52,614 nucleotides of DNA, taken from positions 1 to 52,614 of the forward strand of contig JAKPFT010000076.1 of the NCBI GenBank assembly GCA_029551285.1, in the 5' to 3' direction. Made by a program: the position numbers and the translations under genes. Source of the stretch: a bacterium (GTDB lineage Bacteria; Ratteibacteria; UBA8468; B48-G9; DSTR01). Within the stretch, counting starts at the first letter, position 1. Every line of letters starts with the position of its first letter. The notes below the pieces were generated by a model. The model did no database searches. It saw nothing but the letters and a program-made list of their open reading frames with translations, and was not told the DNA's origin. Below, one piece after another: positions 46,153-52,614 of this stretch.

Positions 46153-47447
46153 AACCATCAAATCCGCGCCTTTCGGGCGAACAGGTGACGACGCCCTTTC
46201 CCCGGCCCTATCTCAGGGAAAGGCACCGGAAAGCGCTGGAGCCATTATTTACTAAGTTAAGAACTTCAGAAGTTAATAACAACTGCCAGATGGCGCAACT
46301 GCTGCGGCAGCGCTCGGTGCTGAAATCTTCGGCTTTCTTCTACGAGGCGCTGGCCCGGGAACCGAAACCTGCCGGGTCTTCTATCGGTTACTTCTGCCAC
46401 CTCGTGCCTGAGGAAATTATTATCGCAGCCGGCTTTCACCCGCAGCGGCTGTGTGCTACAGATTCGTATCAGGCCCGTTCCGGTGAAGAACTGGTCTCCG
46501 TTGAAGCCTGTCCGGTAGTCAAGTCCATTGCCGGGTTAGCCCGAAATGATTTTTTCCGTTCCCTGCCCCTGGTGGTCCTTCCGGGCAGCTGCGATGGGAA
46601 GACCAGGTTAGCCGAACTCCTCTCGGTTACCACCGAGGTCTATTTTCTTGATGTTGGCCGCGGGGCTGATTATCTGGAAAATGCTTCCTTCTGGGCGGAG
46701 AAATACCGGCAGTTTCTTCACTTCCTTCGTAAACGTTTCGGGATAACCGCCTCCCGAGAAAAAATGCTTCAAGCCTGTCATGCTACTAACAGGCGAACGG
46801 AGGCTTTCCGCCGTCTCTATCGTTACCGGGCTGAAAACCCTGGAGCCATTTCCGCCTTTGATTATTTCGCCGCCGCCTCGGCTTCCTTTTTCTGCGACCC
46901 CGTAACCTGGACCGACCAGGTTCACCGACTTCTGGAAGAAAGCCAGGCTACCGCTATCAAAAATACCGGCTGGCCACGTTTACTGCTGGCTGGTTCACCT
47001 ATTCTCTTTCCGGCCTTCAAGTTGCTGGAGGTACTGGAGGAGGCACATCTGGAAGTGGCGGCTGACCTCACCTGTGGCGCTTACGGCCACCTCTTTGACC
47101 CGGTGGAAATAGATGAAGAAACTGAGGATGGCCTGCTGCGAGCCCTGGCCCTGAAATATATCGGGGGTTCTCTCTGTCCTTGTTTCCCCAATTTAGGGAA
47201 ATTGGCTGACCGCATTCAGGATGCAGTGAGCGAGTACCGACTGGACGGGGTTGTTTATTATGTTTTAAGGCTGTGCCAGGTCTATGATTTGCAGACGATA
47301 ACTCTAAGGCAGATACTGAAGGACGGCAAAGTTCCCCTGCTGGCCATCAAGACAGACTTAGAGCGAGAGGACCGTGGCCAACTCATTACCCGCCTGGAAG
47401 CGCTCCGGGAAATGTTAGGAGAGAAAGGTGAGCGGTTCAAGCGGTGA
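46149..47447 (+). CDS. HgdB-family (2-hydroxyacyl-CoA dehydratase D subunit-like) iron-sulfur protein
   Basis: 432 residues of the BcrC/BadD/HgdB family. Several conserved cysteines that could bind Fe-S clusters are seen (EACPVVKS, GSCDGKT, LTCGAYG, SLCPCFPN). GYFCHLVPEEIIIAAGFHPQRL near the N-terminus is the usual HgdB opening. True dehydratases have two such subunits side by side; here there is one, followed by an activase, an arrangement known for double-cubane cluster proteins. The GTG start overlaps the previous stop (GTGA), with no strong ribosome site. Its reaction is unknown; CoA-transferase or dehydrogenase partners are absent. Confidence 0.8.
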   Translation: MKPSNPRLSGEQVTTPFPRPYLRERHRKALEPLFTKLRTSEVNNNCQMAQLLRQRSVLKSSAFFYEALAREPKPAGSSIGYFCHLVPEEIIIAAGFHPQRLCATDSYQARSGEELVSVEACPVVKSIAGLARNDFFRSLPLVVLPGSCDGKTRLAELLSVTTEVYFLDVGRGADYLENASFWAEKYRQFLHFLRKRFGITASREKMLQACHATNRRTEAFRRLYRYRAENPGAISAFDYFAAASASFFCDPVTWTDQVHRLLEESQATAIKNTGWPRLLLAGSPILFPAFKLLEVLEEAHLEVAADLTCGAYGHLFDPVEIDEETEDGLLRALALKYIGGSLCPCFPNLGKLADRIQDAVSEYRLDGVVYYVLRLCQVYDLQTITLRQILKDGKVPLLAIKTDLEREDRGQLITRLEALREMLGEKGERFKR

Positions 47448-48207
47448 GGTAAGAGCCGGGATAGACATCGGCTCGGTCACAACCAAGTGCGTTCTGGTTC
47501 GGAGCAGACAACTTATTTCTGCGGCTCTGACCAGAACAACCGTCAGCCCGGAAGAGGCTGCCCGCACAGTTCTGGAGCAGGCACTCAGTAAAGCCGGGCT
47601 GGACTCCTCCTGCCTGAGCCGGATTGTTTCCACAGGCTACGGAAGGCGCCGCTGTCAGTGTGCCAGGGAAGTCGTCACGGAAATAACCGCTGCCGCCACC
47701 GGCGCTTTCCATCTCAATAACAACAGGCCAGCCGTGGTGATTGATGTGGGCGGTCAGGATACCAAGGTTATCCAGGTTGCTGAGGATGGTTCGGTTACCG
47801 ATTTTCTGATGAATGATAAGTGCGCCGCAGGAACCGGCCGCTTTCTGGAAATGATGGCTGTCTGTCTGGAGACTGACCTGGAAGGGCTTTCCCGGCTGGC
47901 CGCCAGGGCCGTCCGGCCGGCCAGTATCAACAGCACCTGCAGTGTCTTTGCTGAAAGCGAGGTCGTTTCCCTGATTGCCCGGGGCGTGGTTAGAGAAGAA
48001 ATTGCTGCAGGATTATTCCAGGCGATTGCCGGCAGAATTGCCACCATGGTAAACCAGTTTCCGCCACTGCCCGAAACGCTTTTCTGTGGCGGTGGAGCCA
48101 CAAGTCCGGGTTTGCATCAGGCTTTGGAAAAATCTGTGGGACGTCCTATTAAAGTCCTGCCCTGGCCTCAGTATGTAGTGGCTTTTGGGGCTGTTCTCTC
48201 CGTTTAA
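47428..48207 (+). CDS. Dehydratase-type activase (BadF/BadG/HgdC ATPase)
   Basis: 259 residues. Acetate/sugar kinase-Hsp70 fold motifs: GIDIGSVTTKCVL, VIDVGGQDTKVI, and the cluster-binding segment NDKCAAGTGRFLE with a second Cys in STCSVFAESEV; these two cysteines hold a [4Fe-4S] between subunits of the dimer. It uses ATP to push a low-potential electron into its HgdB-like partner. GTG start with AGGAG upstream, overlapping the partner gene by 20 nt, which supports them working together. Confidence 0.9.
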   Translation: MSGSSGEVRAGIDIGSVTTKCVLVRSRQLISAALTRTTVSPEEAARTVLEQALSKAGLDSSCLSRIVSTGYGRRRCQCAREVVTEITAAATGAFHLNNNRPAVVIDVGGQDTKVIQVAEDGSVTDFLMNDKCAAGTGRFLEMMAVCLETDLEGLSRLAARAVRPASINSTCSVFAESEVVSLIARGVVREEIAAGLFQAIAGRIATMVNQFPPLPETLFCGGGATSPGLHQALEKSVGRPIKVLPWPQYVVAFGAVLSV

Positions 48208-48238
48208 CTTTACCTGGTTTTGCCAGGAGTTTGCGGCT

Positions 48239-48267
48239 TTGACCACCCGGTGAAATTAGCCTAAAAT
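48239..48267 (+). promoter_or_regulatory. Sigma-70-like promoter for aminopeptidase-yjbQ
   Basis: TTGACC (48239-48244), 17-nt spacer, TAAAAT (48262-48267), 33 nt before the aminopeptidase ATG. It fills the 93-nt gap after the activase. The ribosome site TGGAGG lies downstream. Confidence 0.68.
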
Positions 48268-48300
48268 AACTTTGCCGAGCAAACTCTGGAGGTATAACTT

Positions 48301-49665
48301 ATGGAACGACAGAGTGCCTGGACAAGATGGGACGCAACTGCGAGAGAAAAAATCTCAGCCTTTTGCGAGAGGTACAGATGTTTTCTGAGTCAGTATAAGA
48401 CCGAAAGAAAATTTATTCAGGGTTGCATTAGCCTGGCCCGGGAGCACGGGTATCAGCCCCTGGAAGCCTGTGACCGCTTGAAACCCGGTGATAAAATTTA
48501 CCGCGCGAATAGAAACAAACAGTTGATTCTGTGTCAACTCGGCCAGCAACCCCTTTCCCTGGGTGGCCATCTGATTGCCGCCCATGTGGATTCTCCCCGC
48601 CTTGATTTGAAAACCAGCCCCCTTTATGAAGAGGATAACCTGGCCCTGCTGAAAACCTATTACTACGGCGGCATCAAGAAATACCAGTGGCTCAACCTGC
48701 CTCTGGCTTTATACGGAACAGTGGTCCTGAAAAATGGGGAAAAGAAAGAAATCTGTCTTGGAGAAAAACCGGAAGAACCTGTCTTCACCATTACCGACCT
48801 TCTGCCACATCTGGCCAAGGACCAGATGAAAAAAACCATAGAAGACGGTTTTCCCGGCGAAAATCTTAACATTCTGGTCGGTAGCCTGCCAGAGCCCGGT
48901 AAGGAAAAAGAACCGGTCAGAAACTATCTGTTGCGCTGGATGAAGGAAGAGTGGGGCATCAGCGAGGAAGACTTTGTCAGCAGCGAGTTTGAGGCCGTCC
49001 CGGCTGGTGCGGCCCGGGATTTGGGACTGGACAGGAGTATGATTCTGGGCTATGGCCAGGATGACCGGGTATGCGCCTATAGTTGTTTTCTGGCCCTCCT
49101 TCATACCGGACCGACGGAAAAAAGTTCTTTTTGTCTCCTGGTTGATCAGGAAGAAATTGGCAGTTCCGGCGTCACTTCGGCTCAATCTTCCTTTTTCCAG
49201 ACCTTTGTGGAGGAACTTCTGGAAAAAACTGGCAGCGGCCTCAAGGAAAAGAGGCTTTTCTTTGAAAATTCAAAGGCTATCTCCGCTGATGTCGCCGCCG
49301 GACTTGACCCCAGTTATCGGGATGTTTATGACCCCCGAAACGCCGCCCGGCTCGGGTTTGGAATCGTTCTGGAACGAACCACCGGCGCCAGAGGCAAATC
49401 TGGCAGCACCGAACCAACGGCTGAATACCTGGCCTACCTCAGAAACATTTTTGACAAACATCAGGTGTGCTGGCAAACAGGAGAATTGGGAAAAGTGGAG
49501 CAGGGCGGGGGGGGCACTGTGGCGACCTACTTTGCCCGACTTAACATCGATACGGCTGATTGCGGGGTGCCTGTTCTTTCCATGCACTCACCCTTTGAGG
49601 TTACCAGCAAAGCCGACATTTACAGCGCTTTCCAGGGATATCAGGCTTTTTACCAGGAAGAGTAA
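48301..49665 (+). CDS. M18-family zinc aminopeptidase
   Basis: 454 residues. Metal motifs of M18 peptidases: AAHVDSPRLD (His95, near 94-102), GYGQDDR, DQEEIGSSG (the Glu-Glu pair) and a late SMHSPFEV His. The enzyme removes acidic or other N-terminal residues from peptides; as usual for the family it would form a cytosolic dodecamer. Starts at ATG with TGGAGG about 8 nt upstream. yjbQ begins 3 nt after the stop. Confidence 0.93.
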   Translation: MERQSAWTRWDATAREKISAFCERYRCFLSQYKTERKFIQGCISLAREHGYQPLEACDRLKPGDKIYRANRNKQLILCQLGQQPLSLGGHLIAAHVDSPRLDLKTSPLYEEDNLALLKTYYYGGIKKYQWLNLPLALYGTVVLKNGEKKEICLGEKPEEPVFTITDLLPHLAKDQMKKTIEDGFPGENLNILVGSLPEPGKEKEPVRNYLLRWMKEEWGISEEDFVSSEFEAVPAGAARDLGLDRSMILGYGQDDRVCAYSCFLALLHTGPTEKSSFCLLVDQEEIGSSGVTSAQSSFFQTFVEELLEKTGSGLKEKRLFFENSKAISADVAAGLDPSYRDVYDPRNAARLGFGIVLERTTGARGKSGSTEPTAEYLAYLRNIFDKHQVCWQTGELGKVEQGGGGTVATYFARLNIDTADCGVPVLSMHSPFEVTSKADIYSAFQGYQAFYQEE

Positions 49666-49668
49666 GTC

Positions 49669-50088
49669 ATGGAAAGACTTAGTGTTAGTACCAGGAAACG
49701 GCGAGAGATGGTGGAAATTACCTCTCTGGTGGCCAAAACCGCGAAAGGAAGCGGAGTTCAGGAGGGGTGCTGCCTTGTTTTTGTCCCCCATACCACCTGC
49801 GGGCTAACGATTAATGAGAATGCCGATCCTTCAGTAAGTGACGATATTTTAAGGACTTTAGAAAAACTGGTCCCGGCCCGGGGAGACTACCGACATACCG
49901 AGGGAAACTCTGACGCCCATGTGGCTTCAACTCTGGTAGGTCATTCCGTTCTGGTACCTATCCATAAAGGTAACCTCGTCTTAGGCACCTGGCAGGGAAT
50001 TTTCCTGTGTGAGTTTGACGGACCCCGCAACCGGCAGGTGTGGATAAAGATGCTTCCCTCAATTCAGGACCAGCCTGTAGAACTTTGA
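49669..50088 (+). CDS. YjbQ/UPF0047 family protein
   Basis: 139 residues. Signature [27 protein letters not shown] and [16 protein letters not shown] are those of UPF0047. Members have been reported to have weak thiamin phosphate synthase activity, but the real role is not settled. It is co-transcribed with the M18 peptidase. Confidence 0.9.
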   Translation: MERLSVSTRKRREMVEITSLVAKTAKGSGVQEGCCLVFVPHTTCGLTINENADPSVSDDILRTLEKLVPARGDYRHTEGNSDAHVASTLVGHSVLVPIHKGNLVLGTWQGIFLCEFDGPRNRQVWIKMLPSIQDQPVEL

Positions 50089-50114
50089 CGTAAAGAGACC
50101 TTTTCCGTTACAAT
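50085..50114 (+). promoter_or_regulatory. Promoter giving a leaderless macro-Nudix transcript
   Basis: TTGACG (50085-50090, over the yjbQ stop), 18-nt spacer, TACAAT (50109-50114). The expected start (~50121) is 3 nt before the ATG at 50124, and there is no ribosome site. Confidence 0.6.
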
Positions 50115-50123
50115 AAGACCTGC

Positions 50124-51119
50124 ATGAACAGAGTGACTTTCTATCTCGGTGGAGCCAGATATCAGGTGAAGCAGGGAGACCTTACCGCTGAACCGGCGGA
50201 GGGCATCGTTAATGCCGCCAACAGCCGGATGGTCATGGGCGGTGGTGTCGCCGCTGCCATCAGAAGGAAAGCCGGTGCCTCACTGGAAGAAGAGGCCCGA
50301 AAACACGCTCCTGTCCCGGCTGGCAGGGTGGTAGTCACTGGCGGCGGACAGCTTCCGGCCAGATATGTTCTTCATGCTGTTTCCGTGGATGACCACGGCC
50401 ATTCCAGCGCTGAGCTTGTCCGGCAGGCAACCAGAAACGTCCTTGGCGAAGCCGAAAGACTGGGTCTGGCCAGTCTGGCCTTTCCGGCTCTGGGTTGCGG
50501 AGTAGGGGGCCTGACAATTCCCGAGGCGGCTACCGTCATGCTGGAAGAGTCGCTGCGCCACACCGCTACCAGTTCTTCCCTGCGCACACTCACCTTTGTT
50601 CTCTGGAGTGAAACTGACTTTGGCGACTTTCTGGCGGTGGCTGAACCCCTGCTGGGACAACTGACCGCGAAGGCCTTCCGAAATCCATTACCCACCGTGG
50701 ATATCATTATTGAGAAGGAAGCAGGGGTGGTGCTGGTCAAAAGGAAAAACTATCCTCCAGGCTGGGCCATTCCAGGAGGCTTCGTGGACTACGGAGAAAG
50801 CCTGGAAGAGGCGGCAGTGCGGGAAGCCCGGGAAGAAACCGGGTTAGCGGTCACTCACCTGGAGCAGTTTCACACATACTCCCGTCCCGGTCGGGACCCG
50901 CGTTTTCACACCATAGCGACGGTTTTCGTTGGCCGGGCTGAAGGACACCTGTGCGCCGGGGACGATGCGGGAGAAATCGGCGTTTTCTCGGAGCAGCAAT
51001 TGCCCCGGCCTCTGGCCTTTGACCATCTGAGTATCCTGACAGATTATTTCACCTGGTGCCGCGCTGGCCGGCCTGGCTCCGGCTTTTTTACAGAAAAAGA
51101 GGCAACCAAAATTTTATGA
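50124..51119 (+). CDS. Macrodomain-Nudix hydrolase fusion
   Basis: 331 residues. Residues ~1-180 form a macrodomain with [18 protein letters not shown] (29-46) and [10 protein letters not shown] (121-130), the ADP-ribose-binding loops. Residues ~190-310 form a Nudix hydrolase with a perfect Nudix box (G219 to L241, ending REAREETGL). Macrodomains bind or remove ADP-ribose, and many Nudix enzymes split free ADP-ribose into AMP and ribose 5-phosphate, so the fusion could remove and then recycle ADP-ribose or O-acetyl-ADP-ribose. This is an inference. The start lacks a ribosome site and lies 3 nt from the predicted transcript start. No ADP-ribosyltransferase or sirtuin is seen nearby. Confidence 0.9.
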   Translation: MNRVTFYLGGARYQVKQGDLTAEPAEGIVNAANSRMVMGGGVAAAIRRKAGASLEEEARKHAPVPAGRVVVTGGGQLPARYVLHAVSVDDHGHSSAELVRQATRNVLGEAERLGLASLAFPALGCGVGGLTIPEAATVMLEESLRHTATSSSLRTLTFVLWSETDFGDFLAVAEPLLGQLTAKAFRNPLPTVDIIIEKEAGVVLVKRKNYPPGWAIPGGFVDYGESLEEAAVREAREETGLAVTHLEQFHTYSRPGRDPRFHTIATVFVGRAEGHLCAGDDAGEIGVFSEQQLPRPLAFDHLSILTDYFTWCRAGRPGSGFFTEKEATKIL

Positions 51120-51147
51120 AGTTATTAACTTCGGAAGTACATAAGTT

Positions 51148-52140
51148 ATGACCAATTGCCGGACTGTTCTCAGCGGGATGAGGCCCACCGGGCCGCTGCA
51201 CATCGGCCACCTTTTTGGAGCCTTAACTAACTGGCGCCAGTTGCCTGACCGGGGTTATCGTTGCTTTTACATGATTGCTGACTGGCATGCCCTCAGTACT
51301 GAATATGCCAGCCCCGCGGCGATCAGAAACAATGTTGAAGAAGTAGCCCTGGACTTTCTGGCCGCCGGCCTTGACCCGGGCAAAGCCACCATTTTTGTTC
51401 AGTCCGATGTTCCCGAGCATGCAGAACTTCACCTGATTTTTTCCATGCTCACTCCGGTTCCCTGGCTGGAAAGGAACCCGGTATACAAAGAACAGGTAGA
51501 AGCGTTACAGGATAAGGACTTGCATACCTACGGTTTTCTTGGCTATCCGGTTCTTCAGGCCGCAGATATTCTTATCTACAAAGCCGATTGCGTTCCTATC
51601 GGAGTGGACCAGTTACCCCACCTGGAGTTAACCAGAGAAATCGCCCGTCGCTTCAACTATTTCTACGGGCCACTCTTTCCGGAGCCAGAGGCGCTCCTCA
51701 CCGAAACGCCCAAAATTCCCGGAACAGACAATCGCAAGATGAGCAAATCCTATGACAATTGCATCTACTTAAAGGATGAACCGGAGGTCATCCATCGTAA
51801 GATCACCAATATGTTCACCGACCCCCGGAGAATCTATCGGGCTGACCCGGGACATCCGGAAACCTGTCCGGCTTTCGCCTACCATCAACTTTTCAACCCA
51901 TCAGAAACAGAGACCATTGCTGTCTCCTGCCGGGCCGCAGAGATCGGCTGCACCCAGTGTAAGAAGCGTCTGGCCGAGAAAACAACCTCCTTTCTTGCCG
52001 GGCTCAGACAAAAGAGGAAGGAACTGGAAAACGACCGTGAACTGTTGAGAAAAATTTTGAGGGCAGGGGCAGAAACGGCCCGGGCGGTAGCGGCCGAGAC
52101 GCTGAAGCAGGCAAAGAAAGCCTGCGGGATGGCTGGGTGA
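51148..52140 (+). CDS. trpS: Tryptophanyl-tRNA synthetase
   Basis: 330 residues, a class Ic synthetase charging tRNA-Trp. HIGH appears as HIGH at 18-21 (GPLHIGHLFGAL), and KMSKS is intact (RKMSKSYDN). Conserved SMLTPVPWLERNP and YPVLQAADILIY line the tryptophan and ATP pocket. A short palindrome (GAAGTTATTAACTTC, about 51118-51132) lies before the start, but no T-box or other leader is recognisable. A repeat element begins 2 nt after the stop codon. Confidence 0.97.
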   Translation: MTNCRTVLSGMRPTGPLHIGHLFGALTNWRQLPDRGYRCFYMIADWHALSTEYASPAAIRNNVEEVALDFLAAGLDPGKATIFVQSDVPEHAELHLIFSMLTPVPWLERNPVYKEQVEALQDKDLHTYGFLGYPVLQAADILIYKADCVPIGVDQLPHLELTREIARRFNYFYGPLFPEPEALLTETPKIPGTDNRKMSKSYDNCIYLKDEPEVIHRKITNMFTDPRRIYRADPGHPETCPAFAYHQLFNPSETETIAVSCRAAEIGCTQCKKRLAEKTTSFLAGLRQKRKELENDRELLRKILRAGAETARAVAAETLKQAKKACGMAG

Positions 52141-52142
52141 GG

Positions 52143-52614
52143 CAGTGTCAAAAAAAGGAATAAAAGAGGAATGAAAAGAAAGGGAACGAACTGGCTCACT
52201 CAGAATGCTTCGGCACAGACAAGGACTACGCCGAAATCGGTTGCTCGTCGAACTCACTCGCCATCTGGCGAGCTGGAGACACCGCCGAGTAAGGTATTGC
52301 GTCCCGGATGTGCTTTTCCGGTCCGCTTACCGAGTGCATCCGCTTTTCGTCTTGTCTTGTATCTGTGCCTTCGCAACTGGTTCGCCAGTTATTCCCTTCC
52401 TTTTTTGACACAGTGGAAAGGATAGGGAGAGATAAGGAAAGGCAGAACCAAAGAAGGAATAAAAGAGGAATGAAAAGAAAGGGAACGAACTGGCTCACTC
52501 AAGGTGCTCCGGCACAGACAAGGACTACGCCGAAATCGGTAGCTCGGCGAACTCGCTCGCCATCTGGCGAGCTCAGACACCGCCGAGTAAGGTATTGCGT
52601 CCCGGATGGAATTG
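52143..52614 (+). repeat. Right copy of the ~300-bp repeat array
   Basis: One complete unit (52143-52413, 271 bp) and a second cut by the window end (from about 52449). The first keeps both terminal inverted repeats: CAGTGTCAAAAAAAGGAA at the left and TTCCTTTTTTGACACAG at the right, matching with one mismatch and one extra A. In tandem copies elsewhere the left GTGTC is replaced by the linker (AGAACC). The spacing of anchors (52278, 52576) is 298 bp. Orientation is the same as in the left array, so 51 kb of genes lie between direct repeats. Confidence 0.93.

Noticed and set aside
48213-48235. CCTGG/CCAGG hairpin after the activase as a terminator
   Set aside because: The stem is only 5 bp and no T-run follows.
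51118-51147. Palindrome before trpS as a T-box or attenuator
   Set aside because: Only a 7-bp AT-rich palindrome; no T-box sequence, specifier loop or terminator.

Overview
The window reads as a piece of a chromosome from an uncultured diderm (Gram-negative-type) bacterium using the standard code. A type IV pilus secretin implies an outer membrane. Genes are tightly packed, often with 4-bp stop/start overlaps, and most starts have AGGAGG-like ribosome sites. Several promoters fit a sigma-70-like pattern (TTGnnn, 17-18 nt, TAAAAT/TACAAT). No 16S rRNA is present, so the phylum is a guess. Pilus, hexuronate and glycoside-hydrolase genes would fit a candidate phylum such as Omnitrophota/Ratteibacteria or a Thermotogae-like lineage (low confidence).

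Layout. 1-1037: tandem array of a ~300-bp non-coding repeat with inverted-repeat ends and conserved hairpins; the same repeat, same orientation, returns at 52143-52614. 1145-3476: pgk, tpiA, secG. 3485-8813: PPP-family phosphatase, Ser/Thr kinase, orphan peptide-type solute-binding protein, DUF2344 protein, RNase G. 8990-15307: hexuronate/gluconate cluster (SDR mannonate/fructuronate oxidoreductase, 6-phosphogluconate dehydrogenase, HAD phosphatase, LarA-family Ni enzyme, UxaE-like epimerase). 15329-28946, mostly minus strand: type IV pilus locus (pilB, pilC, two nearly identical pilins, pilMNO, a PilP-like/SPOR fusion, secretin, three minor pilin-like proteins), with one plus-strand TMTC-like glycosyltransferase/TPR gene inside. 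29020-32399: ligA, a Xer recombinase and a small membrane protein closed by a strong terminator. 32472-41641, minus: nfo, leuS, a GH127 beta-L-arabinofuranosidase, a GntR/LacI-type regulator with its own operator, and a GH38 mannosidase. 41739-52140, plus: Gfo/Idh/MocA oxidoreductase, cobO, nitroreductase, secreted HEAT and CBM9-like proteins, an HgdB-like/activase pair, M18 aminopeptidase, YjbQ, a macrodomain-Nudix fusion and trpS.

How the genes fit together. The hexuronate cluster can be read as one pathway: tagaturonate to fructuronate (UxaE), to mannonate (SDR), to gluconate (LarA homolog acting as C2 epimerase), then, after a phosphorylation not encoded here, 6-phosphogluconate to ribulose 5-phosphate (Gnd). 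With GH127, GH38 and the sugar oxidoreductase this suggests growth on plant or algal polysaccharides. The pilus locus supplies most of the assembly machine but no PilT or prepilin peptidase, and carries a candidate pilin glycosyltransferase. The most unusual non-coding element is the flanking repeat, whose copies show paired base changes preserving hairpins.
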